From NCBI GenBank assembly GCA_027943335.1, contig BSBK01007742.1:124001-188000 (forward strand): a DNA stretch of 64,000 bases, in the 5' to 3' direction. This document shows, piece after piece, positions 1 through 11,045 of this stretch. A program made the position numbers and the translations under genes. Every line of letters starts with the position of its first letter. The stretch's first letter is position 1. The stretch comes from Chamaecyparis obtusa. Taxonomy: Eukaryota > Streptophyta > Pinopsida > Cupressales > Cupressaceae. A model generated the notes under the pieces. The model worked only from the letters and a program-made list of their open reading frames with translations. It was not told the origin of the DNA and searched no databases.

Positions 1-903
1 GACTATTAGCCCCTTTTGCTAAATTATCAATTGCTTATCCTTGATCAAATCCTATTTTATCATTTTCGATTATTTTCTATGGGCTAACCATTTTATCCTA
101 AAGTCTTTATTTATTTAAAAGGAATTCCCTCCCCTTTTAATTAAATAAAAAGCCCCCACCTTTTCCTCTTATCCTAAGTTGCACAAATAAAGCATTATTC
201 CTATTTTATAAAAAGGGAAAAAGCACTTTTTGTCTCATATGGACACAAAAGTCAACTCTTATTTTCTCATTGGAGGATACTTGTGCACATGGATTGCTCT
301 TCTTTGATGCTCAACCATTGATTAAATCTTTGCCTCTTAATCTCCATGATCCATTCTTTCTCATTTCTTATAAAAGGAGAGCTCTCTTCTTCATTCTAGA
401 TCCCCAACTTTTTATGCTAACTTTATGCTGCATGATTTCTTGGAGACTTTAGAGCTTTTGAAGACTTTGGATCCTTTTTGAGATCTTTCTACATTTAGCT
501 TTCATTCTTGCATTCTTAGCTTAGCTTCATATTTATGCTTTCTTACATTAGTTTCCTTTCAAGCTCTAGCTTAGATATCACATAGTCTAAATAGTAAGGA
601 TTTGTAATACTTCTATATTTCATTTTTATAGCTTACCTTGCATTTCCATTTCTAGCATAGTTGCATTGGATTTGCATCTCCATTTGATTCTTTGGGATAT
701 TGGCATTCTTGCCCTTGTCTTCATTTGAATCTCCCATTGCATGGTTTACTAGCAAGGTTATTGGCTTAATAGCTCTAGCTGAGAGCATTCTTAACACCCT
801 TGCACTCCATTCCTAGGGAGCTCTAGGTCACTTTTCAAGGTTTCCCATTCATGGATTCCCTTGGAAGTAAAGACTTAGAGAAGTGGACATCTTAGTGTGT
901 ACA
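1..903 (+). repeat. 5' LTR of element A (left end cut by the window)
   Basis: Position 1 aligns with position 10142 of the 3' LTR, and similarity continues to the terminal GTGTACA at 903. From the 3' copy the full LTR is about 930 bp and starts TGTAATC, giving TGTA...TACA inverted termini. Small substitutions and a short indel separate the copies. The 60-codon open frame at 270-452 lies inside the LTR and is not a gene. Confidence 0.92.
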
Positions 904-926
904 TTTTTGGCACCCATCGTGGGGCA
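904..926 (+). promoter_or_regulatory. Primer-binding site of element A
   Basis: Immediately after the LTR terminus comes TTTTTGGCACCCATCGTGGG. It resembles the TTTGGCGCCCACCGTGGGG class of primer sites seen in many plant Ty3/gypsy elements, with a few substitutions. It would pair with the 3' end of a host tRNA to prime minus-strand synthesis. The tRNA species is not assigned here. Confidence 0.7.
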
Positions 927-3344
927 GAGCATTATTGTTTTGTCCTTAATTTGCTGCATTTCTATTAATTTTTCATCAATTTTTAGCTTCATTTTCGGTT
1001 GTCTGGTTTTTCAATCTCAGATTATCGCGTGATAGTTTGCCAGTATCGCGTGACAGTTTCTGTATGGTGGTGCAATACTTTACTAGTTAAAGTATTGCAT
1101 TGTGTGAGACATTCTGTCACACTGTTTGGAACATTCTATCACCTGCAAGTACGGTAAAGTATCACCCATAAATATATTATTGCCCCAGTATACTGTGAAG
1201 TATCACGTGATATTTTTGGTGACTGTACTATCACCTGTACCTGACAGTGAGTTGTTTCTTAGCTCTTTTATCTTGCAAGTTTTGGGTTTTCTATTTTTTT
1301 TGAAAATTTCAGCATTTTCAAACTCTAGAAAACTGGCACCCATTTTTGAGAAATTTTCGCATACGGTATCAAAAATTGAAGTGTGATATATCGTTGGAAA
1401 ACTCTTTCTAAGCCTAATCCAACCATGTTGGTTTCATTTTCAAACTTTGTCATTTATTTAGCTATTTTACTTGCAGATTATCTAATTTTTGATGTGCTAA
1501 CCATTGTGGGGCTAACAAGTTGTCCTTGTAGGTGCTCTGATTGTTTGAAATATTTGCTTAAAAGAATGCATGTCAAAGCTCCAAATGCACAAGGGCTACT
1601 AATGGTTTTTGCAAGGCTGCCCAAAGCATAAAAACCAATCAAGTGCTTGTTTAATTGCTTTCATTTTAAGTGCGACATATACTAGTTGTTTCATTTCTTA
1701 GGCACTTAAAATCTTGTTGTAGGAATCTTTTGGTGGTAGGAGAGTATGCTCTTCACCCTTGTGGTAAAACAAAAATCTTGACCCATCTTTGGATTTTGAA
1801 GGCAAGAGGGTAATTGGATCTTTGCTTGGTGTGTTTGGGAGAGATTTTTGAGCTAGGAGATTATGCTCTTCACCCTTGAGGTGAACCAGAAATATTGAAA
1901 CTCAAAGGTTAATCCACTCTTTGTTTAGCATTAGAATCCTTTAGCGGGCCCGCTCTTGAGAAATCAAGAGGAACGACCCAAGTGGGGACAAGCTTATTGC
2001 CGGCTATTCTGACCCACTATAAACTCAAGGCTATCAAGGACACAAAAAGTTGGTAGACGTAGTACTTGTCTTTGCTTAATGTGAGTACTTGTGGGATTGT
2101 GACCATGAGGAAAATGTTGAGCAAGAAAGCTTAAGGTACTCTTGTGGCCGTGAGGTCCGTTACTTGCCGCAAGGTAAGGAGTCCCTTCAGGGAGCAAGAG
2201 GAGTGCTATGAATGGAAGCCCTTACTAAGAGCCATTAGATAGAAGCTACCTTATTTTGTTGCTTAACTTCTTGGTGCAAGGATTGATCCTAGTGGACTAA
2301 CCTAGATCACCCAAAGATTACTCACCATCTGTGTTCCTTTGGTTGTGTCATTGACACTTCCACGACAAAGCCAATATCTATTGTGGGCAACCACTTTGTG
2401 TGAGGCAATGGGACATAAAGTGTGGGCCAAGTTGTTAAGTATTGAGCCATTGTCCTTCTAGGCTAGAAAGTGCTTGAAGTGTTCTCACTGTGATCTACTT
2501 GTGTAAACGTTCTAAAAAATCAAACATCACGGTAATGCTCATAGATTTTTAGTTTTGATACCACAATTGCTTGTCTTGGCAAGGTTGCTTTTGCCCTTGT
2601 GCAAGTGTTTTATGACATGTTTGATCACCTACTATTTGCAAACTTTTCTATTTATTGCTGTCACTTTGTTTGAAGTCAAAAAAACCAACCTTTACACTGA
2701 GATTTTGAACAAATTTCTCTTAAAACTAAGATTTTTAGCACTCACTGGTCAAGAATCGTATGACACTAGAACAATATTGCTCCCTGTACTAAAAGATATC
2801 GTGCAATAGTTCACCACTAGAATACTATCACACCACTTGCCTAGAAAGTATCACACTGCTTACCTGGAGTTTATCGCATTTCTGTTTGTGAAATATCACC
2901 CTGCTAGATTCCATCGCACTGCTTCCTACAAACTATCGTCTGAGTCCTTTTTGCTGTCCTGCTGCTGTTACAAATCTGGAGCTATTTAACTTGCACTTTA
3001 ACCTACTGTAGATTGTCTTCTTCTATTCTTATCTGAAGCTGGTTTGTTACCTACATGCTTAGGATTGTTCTAAGACTGAAAAAATGAGCTAAAACTTTTT
3101 GGATTTGAGCTTATCAAATGTCACTTTTGATCACTTGTCTAAACACGGTTACCTCTTTAGCTACTTGCTAATCAAGCTTATTTCTCACATCTCAGCTTGT
3201 GTCAATTGACTGTTGTAAGTTCTTGAGCACTTTGACCAGCCATCTCTATTGTTCTATCTTGACAAGTGATCATTATTGGCTTTTGCTTCTCTCAACATCT
3301 AAGAAACTTTGTCTCATTCTATTGGTTGAAAAACTTTCTTTTTC
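927..3344 (+). other. Long untranslated leader of element A
   Basis: About 2.4 kb between the primer site and gag holds no convincing coding frame. It contains two clusters of a degenerate motif related to TATCRCGTGA, at about 1020-1240 and 2756-2940. A perfect 12-bp palindrome with a CACGTG core lies at 1201-1212, and a 12-bp stem-loop at 1071-1099. A partial internal duplication around the words TATGCTCTTCACCCTTG is visible near 1746 and 1862. Long leaders are usual in Tat-type elements; packaging or translation roles for these motifs are only inference. Confidence 0.6.
1071..1099 (+). repeat. Perfect 12-bp stem-loop in the element A leader
   Basis: Positions 1071-1082 (TGCAATACTTTA) and 1088-1099 are exact reverse complements around a 5-base loop (CTAGT). 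It lies about 150 bases downstream of the primer site, where retroelement RNAs often carry dimerisation or packaging structures. No function is shown by sequence alone. Confidence 0.8.
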
Positions 3345-5363
3345 ATGTCAGTTACAACTCGATCTCAATTTGAACAAGGGAGTCACCCTTCATTCAATTA
3401 TATGCAGTTACCTTCTCCCACTAGATGCTCACAAGTGCCTATTAGCAATGATAGTTCTAGTTCTGAGGATTCTAAGGCTACCCTGTGGTACAAAGGAGCC
3501 TTCCTCTTTTTTGCATTTAAGTCCTCCAAAAACATAGATAGTGTCTCACTCACTCTCACTTAACAAGAAAAGTTCCGCCATTTGCAAGAACACTTTGAGA
3601 ATAAGGACAACCAAGCTCATTTGGACAAAATGGATGCTACCAGATGCATGGCTGTGAGAGGAGTATCTCATGAGCAACCCGAGATTAGTGGTTATGAGCA
3701 TAGACCACTTTTTGGTACTAATAGCAACTATGGAAACAACACACCACCTAGATCTCCTCCAAGATGAACTTTTGCTATACCTTCTTCACCTCCTAGACCA
3801 CCTCCCTCTCACCATGAGGAAGAGGTCGTTGATGATATTTCTAGTGAGCATCTTATTGCATTTGAACAAGATGAGGACTCCCAACGAAAGATGCTTAAGA
3901 TTTTAGAGCGCAATGGAGACCAATATTTCCAATATATGACTTCTAGAGGATACAAGCTTCCTCCCAGCTATGATGTCAGAAAAATTGTCCAACAAAGAGT
4001 ACCAATTGAATTTGAAGTCCTTAAGGAAGAACTACGTCAGAAAAATCAATGCGTTACCCAAATGGCAATAGAAAGAGAGCCTCCAAAGGTCTCCTTTGTA
4101 GAATCTATTTGTGCTCTTCCATTTGATAGGAGTCTATACATGGTCCCATTTCCTAGAGATATTGAGGTTCCTAAATATGATAAGTATGATGGAAATAGTG
4201 ACCCCCATGACCATGTGCATCACTTTTATGCTCTTAGCATAGAATTCCTTCATGAAGACACATTTTTGCTATGATTATTCCCTCGAAGCTTAAGAGGACA
4301 AGCTTTAGAATGGTTTGCAAAGCTGACGCCACCTCTTAAAACTTTTGATGAGTTGGTTAGATGCTTCACCCAACATTACTCATACAACATCCAATAGCCT
4401 ATCACCATGATAGATCTCAGTGCTCTAAAGCAAAATCAAGGTGAGCCATTTGCCACTTACTTACAATGTTGGAGGTCATTATATTCTTGATATCCTTGAC
4501 AGCTAGATGAAAGAGAAAATATTGACATTTTCATCAGCACTCTTGTGTTAGAGCTATATTATGATCTAAGGAAACAACTGTTCTCCTCTTTCAATGACAT
4601 GGTTGAAAGTGCATATTGAATTGAAGATGTGGCCATAAGAAAGGGGGATATTGTTATTAATAAAGATACTAGAGGCAATGACAAAGACAAGAACAAGCCT
4701 TGGAATAGAAATAAGTATGTTGTTAATGATGGGGTTGTAGATGTCCCAAAAGCCAAAGAACCTACTTTCAACCTCTCTAATGCTATATACACAGCAAAAC
4801 AACAAGAAGCTGCCAATGCTCACAGTGCTCCTAAGCCTCAAAATGTAGAAAAACCTAAGAAGCAATACCAACGATGGGTCTATACCCCATTGGTTGAACC
4901 ATATGATGTGATTCTTAAGACTTTGGTTGCCAATAATTATCTTATACTTTTTGAGAAAACTCATCCCTATGATCTGCTAGTTAAGCTTGATTGGTGGAGA
5001 GAGGATCATTACTGCGACTATCACAGAAACAAGGGACAAAAGACTGACAATTGTTTCACGCTTAAAGATGCTATACAAGATCTCATTGATGGAGGCACAA
5101 TTCTCACAAATGGCTTAGTTAAAAACTTTGATCACCAGGCTTTCAAAGATCCTCTACCTAAGTATGACAAAGGTGAAACCTCCCAAGCACATAAGAAGAA
5201 TCATGATGCTAAGATCAACTATACATATACTTTTGATTTTCTTGTGATCAACATGATAGAGCTTGTTGAGAGTGTTCTTATGATGAGACCTCAAGATGAT
5301 AATAAAGCCAATCATGGTATGCCAAAGTTGGTCTTGCAAACACGTGGTAGTTCATCTTTTTGA
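3345..5363 (+). pseudogene. gag: gag of element A, broken by stops
   Basis: This encoded the Ty3/gypsy capsid and nucleocapsid protein, which forms the cytoplasmic virus-like particle. The probable start is the ATG at 3345. A proline-rich stretch follows near 3740-3820, then the capsid segment with PKYDKYDGNSDPHDHV (about 4170-4225), RGQALEWFAKL (about 4291-4323) and FATYLQCWRSLYS (4450-4488). The end has an atypical C-x-x-H knuckle-like motif (YCDYHRNKGQKTDNC, about 5010-5055) followed by LKDAIQDLIDGG. The frame is interrupted by several stops (for example near 3560, 3765, 4272, 4395, 4486, 4503 and 4618) and by shifts. At 4395 the family usually has Gln, so CAG has probably become TAG. The layout is typical of Tat-lineage gag; the copy is non-functional. 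Confidence 0.85.
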
Positions 5364-5378
5364 AGTGAGGCACTAAAT

Positions 5379-6545
5379 GTTGTTACTAGGGGGCAAGCTA
5401 AACTAGTCCTTAAAATTGCACCTGATCCTACACAAGCCTCATCTTCCAAACCAAAAGTTCCTTCAGCTTTGTCTAGCTATGATCTTGTCCATCAGTTGCA
5501 ACAGACACCCGCACAAATATCTATTTTTGAGTTGCTTGAGCTATCCCCTTTGCACAAGGAGATCCTTGAAAAGGCTTTGCATATAGCTAATGTCCCTAAT
5601 GACATTGACCCAGATAGGTTCCAAGCTATGGTCAACCACATCTCATCACCTCATTATCTATCCTTTTTTGCAAAAGATGATGTATCTCTTAGCCACCCTC
5701 ACAATCTTTCCTTACACATTGAAGTTATGGTCTACCATACCCGAGTCCGCCGAGTCCTGATAGACAATGGTGCAAGGTTAAATATTGTTTCTTTCAATGT
5801 CATACAATAGTTGGGTTTGTCAAAATTTTCTGTAGATCCTAAATGGAAAATTACTATAAAAGCATATGATGAAGTTGAAAGATCTTCCAAAGGTCTTGTC
5901 ACACTACCTGTCTGAGTGGGCCCTATCATGAAAGATATTATGTTCCAAGTATTGGACATCCCACTTGCTTATAACATCCTTTTGGGTCATCCTTGGATCC
6001 ATGACATGCAAGCTGTGCCTTCTACATACCATCAGTGTGTCAAATTCCCACATAACGGAGCTGAAATTGTGATTCTCGAGGATCATTCTATTGTTATCAA
6101 TACTCTTGCTGCTACTAAGATGTTTGTTCCTCACAATAAACCTTCTGATGATCCTAGTGCATCCTTGATTGAGGCTAAACAAACATTAAAGATGATGAGT
6201 ATTGGTATGGGTGAATACACACTAGACTCTCTTGCTGCTATGCCTACTTCTCCTAGATCATATGGTAGACCTTCTGACAAGATGAAGCCTTCCGCTTCCG
6301 CTATGACAATCTTTGATACCTTTGTTCCTTCATCCATTCCTCTAGAAGTAGAAAGAGAAGAACAAGTTGTTCGAGAGTGGATCTATAGAGAAGAAGAGGA
6401 TAGTATGACAATTTCTACTCCTATTTCCCCTAAGCGCTATGGTAAAGGCTATAAATTTTTGCAGCAAATGGGCTATCAAGGTCAAGGACCTATAAATGAT
6501 AATGGGCACACCCTAGTTGAGCCTTTAAGTCATACTAATGGCTGA
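5379..6545 (+). pseudogene. Aspartic protease and G-patch region of element A
   Basis: A retropepsin-like domain would cleave the Gag-Pol polyprotein. The catalytic loop reads VLIDNGARLNIV (about 5755-5790), with DNGA where most retropepsins have DTGA or DSGA. The second conserved block, ILLGHPWIHDMQAVPSTYHQ, is at about 5968-6030. A G-patch follows (KGYKFLQQMGYQGQGPI, about 6442-6495), as in the linker between protease and RT of Tat-type elements. Two in-frame stops (about 5808 and 5914) break the frame; the segment 5916-6545 is open. Downstream, RT should begin but is missing. Confidence 0.85.
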
Positions 6546-6768
6546 CCCTCTAAGATTACAATAGGTATAGGATATGGTGCCAATGATGACCTCCCTACAT
6601 GTTCTAGAAATGCTCCCATGATTAGTGATTCAGACATAGATACAGATGAGTCACCACTGCACACTATGGCTCAAATGGGAGACAATCTTCCTTCTACTTC
6701 AATCTTTTGGGGAGAAGAACACATACCTACTGAGGACATAGCTAAAGCTGCTACACCTAGAAGCTGAC

Positions 6769-6910
6769 AACATAGGAATACATTTATGAATTTTTGGATT
6801 TGATTGTGTGCGTATTTTTGATGCTAAAAATATGCACACAATCGAATCCAGAAATTCATAAATGTATTACTAATAGATTGTGGAAATATAATGCTATTAA
6901 CATAGGAATA
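6769..6910. mobile_element. Small foldback (MITE-like) insertion with flanking direct repeats
   Basis: Positions 6777-6821 and 6824-6868 are near-perfect reverse complements (about 45-bp arms, some three internal mismatches, a 2-base centre). The whole stretch is flanked by a 12-base direct repeat, AACATAGGAATA, at 6769-6780 and 6899-6910. It interrupts the linker between the G-patch and the remaining pol fragments of element A. The direct repeats suggest a target duplication, but the right one is 30 bases beyond the palindrome, so the exact termini are unclear. No transposase is encoded. Confidence 0.6.
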
Positions 6911-6912
6911 TT

Positions 6913-7719
6913 TTGTGGTTAATGAAAAGAGGAGATCTCACAAATAATTATGCTGAAGCCTCTACTTCTAAAGGTCCTAAACCTTCTTGGTGCAAACATC
7001 CCAGTAGAAGTTCAACAACAGATTCAAATGAATATGAATGGGATACTCTCTCCGACGGATCTTCCACAGTGGATATGGAAGTGGATGTGGTTCATACTTA
7101 TGGTGACCAACCTGACATAATTGATGAGTCTCAAGTAGGGTTTGATGAGTTTAATCCACGTATTGCTTTAGTGGACCACGCTAGTCCTTCTATGAAAAGT
7201 CTAGATCTTAACACTTTCAGAGCTTACCCTATAGGATCAACCTCTCTTGTCACTAGAGATGACATCCCTCACATAAATGCTATTGAACCAGTCACTTCAT
7301 TTCATCTTGCAAAATCAGATCTCATAGCTTGGTCCACCCAGGATCAACATGTCATTGAACCTGTTACTTCTTCCACCAGTGAACCAGCAACAAAAAGGAT
7401 TGAATCAAAAATCAAGTATTTCAATCATCAAATCAAAAGAAAAGAGCAATGGTCAGATGGTGAAAAACACATTGTGGTGGTATCCGAACCTAAAAAAAGT
7501 AAAAATAAAGCCCTGCTAAAAAATGATGATTATCAAATAAAAGATGACAAGCTGATTCTCTACAAAAAAATGGTGAAATTTTTCAAGAATTATTTCACAT
7601 CTGTCATATTTCAGCACATTCCTAGAGCTCAGATCAAAGCTACTAATGCCTTGGTTACTTTGGCATCCATTTTACAATTGAAAAAGCATAAATCCCGCTT
7701 CCAGTTCCTGGTGGAATAA
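6913..7719 (+). pseudogene. Element A pol linker fused to the RNase H C-terminus
   Basis: A 268-codon open frame. The first part, including YGDQPDIIDESQVGFDEFNPRIA (about 7098-7166, an acidic linker), resembles the segment before RT in Tat-type polyproteins. From about 7520 it reads YQIKDDKLILYKKMVKFF and FQHIPRAQIKATNALVTLAS (about 7610-7669), the end of the RNase H domain, where the usual text is FEHIPR...ADALATLAS. The whole RT and the RNase H catalytic core are missing between these parts, so an internal deletion near 7480-7520 fused linker to RNase H tail. The product would have no catalytic residues. Confidence 0.75.
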
Positions 7720-8166
7720 TTACACTATCCTGCCCACAATTCCTACAATGCTACCATCTTTTCCTATTTCCAAGATCACTTTATCCTTGAAAATATCATC
7801 CATAACACCTCACACTTTACCCTTGTCTCTAGTGACTTATATAGGAAGGGTCTAGATGGAACTCTCCTGCAGTGTCTAGAAATAGAGGAGTCAGACAAAG
7901 TGCTAGTTGAAGTCCATGATGGTATATGTAGATCACACTTTAATGATCTCGCGCTAGCTTGGAAATTTCTTAGGGCTGGTTCCTATTGGTTAGGGCCTTG
8001 TATTATCATAGCAGCATTTGGGTCCAAGGCCTATCAACTATCTACGTTAGAGGGAGAAGAGCTTACTGGGCCTACCAATTATCTACATCTGAAGAAGTAC
8101 TATGCCTTAAGGTTCTTGAGCTCTTTTGTACACATTCTTACTGATCCTGAAAAAATCTCAAAATAA
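7720..8166 (+). pseudogene. Element A integrase remnants (zinc-binding N-terminus joined to C-terminal tail)
   Basis: Decayed frames continue from RNase H into the integrase N-terminal zinc region: LYRKGLDGTLLQCLEIEE (about 7840-7890), then VEVHDGICRSHFNDLALAWKFLRAGSYWLG (about 7903-7992). The next bases encode GSKAYQLSTLEGEELTGP and LKKYY (about 8020-8105), the extreme C-terminus of Tat-type integrases. The catalytic D,D-35-E core is therefore deleted at about 8000. The frame closes at 8166. Confidence 0.75.
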
Positions 8167-10100
8167 AATAAAATTCATATATGATGCTGAAAAAATCCTA
8201 AAAAGCATAAAATGTCATGAAAAAATGAACATCCTAGTGAAAACCTAGCAATAGGCACTTTGATGTCTCATCGAAAAAATAAAAAAGTTAAAAAATTCAA
8301 AAAAATAGAAAAAGTGCCTTGGTGAAAACCTGGAAATAGGTGCCTTGGTAGCAAAAATACAAAAAAAATTGAAAAAAAGTCCTGAAAAAATCTATCAAGT
8401 GGTGAAAACTTGGAAACAAGCGCTACTTGAGACCCTTGCACCTATGTCTATCAGTCTTGCATGGCGCTCCTCCGCTCCACTTTTTGCTTTGCCTCTCCTA
8501 GCCTAGAATTGACTCTTGTCTTAGTCTAACGGGCATATGTTGTTCTAGCTTATCTTGGGTCTCTTTGTGTGTCTAGGTTTCTTAGGCACCTTGCAAACAG
8601 TGTTTCTTAACACTCCCCAAACTATGTTTTTCAACACTACCCTAGCATCAAGTGTTTTTCAACACTTATTAGATGTTTACCCGCAGTCCAGAATGATGCA
8701 ATATTTCCACTGGCAGAGGTGATACTCAAAGATTGACTCTATGACCTACACACACACACTTAAACCACTTGGCTTGCTGAGACTTGTTGGAATTTCTTTC
8801 TTTGTGTGCTGTCTATGATGATTTCTTTGCTGAGTATTCTCTCCCTAATAGTTTTTGATGATGCATAGCTAGAAGAATGGGGGCATGAGGATATGTTTTA
8901 TTTCTTTCTCTTCTTGTGGATATATTTTGTGGGTCTTGATTATCATTAGCATTTTTTGCTGGTTCTACTTGACAATAGGATTTACAAGGTATTATCCTTG
9001 ACTGTTTCTGCAAGTGCATGCTTATAGTCATCTTGACTTTCTTGTGTCTCGATGTGAGCATAATCTTGCTATATCAAACTTAGGGAATCTCACTGCACTA
9101 GTCATCTTGACTTATATGTCTTTGGTGCCTAGGTGGGATTTCCACATTCCTATCTGATATAGATCATATTCAAATCCACATAGTTATACTAGTGTGTATT
9201 GTATGATCTTACGACGCTACCAATAATGCTCAATGATGAATATTAGAGTCTAATAGCTTTGTGACCTTGCAAGTAAACCACTTTTCATAATAGCTTGCAT
9301 TTTTAGGTTCATGTTAGTTAGTTTTGCATCTTGCATATGGAAAGAGCTCTCCTTTCATCTTTCGTGGACCTGTTAGTCAAACTGTGCTCACCTTTCGCTT
9401 CTTCCCGATCACATCTTTCACTTCTTGTCTTTCATATCACATCATTTTCTCTTCATTTCAGGATCAAAACCGAAATCTAAGTTGTTGATCATCAAAATTT
9501 CATTTCACCCTCTTCTGTAGAATTGGCTGACCATTTGAGGCTTGATCCTTCGATCTTTGTTGGGGCATCTTCATTTCTTCATCCCCATCTCTTTCAAACT
9601 CCTAGTCTTTCATTCACCTTCATTTGATTCATCTCTCTGAGGTTTGACTTCATCCTTAATCTATATCTTTCTCAATCAAATCTAGTCAAACTAGGGCATA
9701 TCTTCACTGCTTGATGGTTATTCTCTCATCTTTCATCTTCGATTATGATTTCTAGTGATTTGATCACATTGCTCTTGCTTTTGCCTTCCCTCTACCTAAT
9801 TTCAATTTTGATCTTGAGGGGGCAGACACATCATATCCTATTGGCTATTCTCTAGAGCATATGCTTGACCATTCCATTTGCTCTAATCAATCTATCTTTG
9901 CGCTTGACATGTTAGTTCTCATCTCGAGTCCTGATATTGTCCATCTCTTTCCTAAGTGTTTAGTACTATCGCTACCAGGATGACCATACAGGATTTGCTA
10001 TCTCTCTGCACTTCATTCTTTGGAGTTAGATCTCTATCTATTACCTTCTTGGCTGATCTAGTCTTTGACATAATGTGTTCCCAGATCGATCACACATTAG
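8167..10100 (+). other. 3' non-coding region of element A
   Basis: About 1.9 kb between the pol tail and the polypurine tract. It starts with A-rich short repeats (variants of GAAAAAATCC and GTGAAAACCTGGAAATAG at 8150-8430). It then becomes C/T-rich (9300-10000) with no convincing frame. The minus-strand frame at 8813-9061 has no recognisable domain and is probably chance. A long non-coding tail before the 3' LTR is common in Tat-type elements. Confidence 0.6.
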
Positions 10101-10115
10101 TCAAAGAGGGGCAAA
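10101..10115 (+). promoter_or_regulatory. Polypurine tract of element A
   Basis: TCAAAGAGGGGCAAA directly precedes the TGTAATC start of the 3' LTR. It is the expected plus-strand primer left by RNase H during reverse transcription and fixes the element's plus orientation. Confidence 0.8.
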
Positions 10116-11045
10116 TGTAATCATCTAAAAATGGTCACCTAGACTATTAGCCCCTTTTGCTAAATTATCAATTGCTTATCCTTGATCAAATCCTATTTTA
10201 TCATTTTTGATTATTTTCTATGGGCTAACCATTTTATCCTAAAGTCTTTATTTATTTAAAAGGAACTCCCTCCCCTTTTAATTAAATAAAAAGCCCCCAC
10301 CTTTTCCTCTTATCCTAAGTTTCACAAATAAAGCATTATTCCTATTTTATAAAAAGGGAAAAAGCACTTTTTGTCTCATATGGACACAAAAGTCAACTCT
10401 TATTTTCTCATTGGAGGATACTTGAGCACATGGATTGCTCCTCTTTGATGCTCAACTATTGATTAAATCTTTTTCCTCTTAATCTCCATGGTCCATTCTT
10501 TCTCATTTGTTATAACAGGAGAGCTCTCTTCTTCATTCTAGATCCCCAACTTTTTATGCTAACTTTATGCTGTAGGATTTCTTGGAGACTTTAGATCTTT
10601 TGAAGACTGTGGAGCCTTTTTGAGATCTTTCTACATTTAGCTTTCATTCTTGCATTCTTAGCTTAGCTTCATGTTTATGCTTTCTTAGATTAGTTTCCTT
10701 TCAAGCTCTAGCTTAGATCTCACATAGTCTAAATAGTAAGGATTTGTAATACTTCTATCTTTCATTTTTATAGCTTAGCTTGCATTTTCATTTCTAGCAT
10801 AGTTGCATTGCATTTGCATCTCCATTTGATTCTTGAGGATATTGGCATTCTTGCCCTTGTCTTCATTTGAATCTCCCATCACATGGTTTACTAGCAAGGT
10901 TATTGGCTTAATAGCTCTAGCTGAGAGCATTCTTAACACCCTTGCACTCCATGCCTAGGGAGCTCTAGGTCACTTTTCAAGGTTTCCCATTCATGGATTC
11001 CCTTGGAAGTAAAGACTTTGAGAAGTGCACATCTTAGTGTGTACA
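10116..11045 (+). repeat. 3' LTR of element A
   Basis: 930 bp, TGTAATC...GTGTACA. From 10142 it matches positions 1-903. The right boundary is where the 5' copy continues into the primer site and this copy continues into unrelated flanking sequence (CTAACATGG). Confidence 0.92.

Larger units (their letters stand above)
1..11045 (+). mobile_element. Element A: defective Ty3/gypsy LTR retrotransposon (Tat/Ogre/Retand-like)
   Basis: Two LTRs about 10.1 kb apart bound a primer-binding region, a 2.4-kb leader, a decayed gag, an aspartic protease with a G-patch, fragments of RNase H and integrase, a 1.9-kb 3' non-coding stretch and a polypurine tract. The gag and protease wording and the G-patch before the RT position are typical of plant Tat-type elements. 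RT and the integrase core are absent, so the copy cannot move by itself. The first about 25 bases of the 5' LTR lie before the window, so the target duplication cannot be checked; the five bases after the 3' LTR are CTAAC. The LTRs differ at roughly 3% of positions by eye, mostly transitions. Lineage is inferred from motifs. Confidence 0.9.

Noticed and set aside
1740..1900. Tandem gene or element duplication
   Set aside because: Only a weak partial repeat of about 120 bases within the element A leader; noted there but too degenerate to define.
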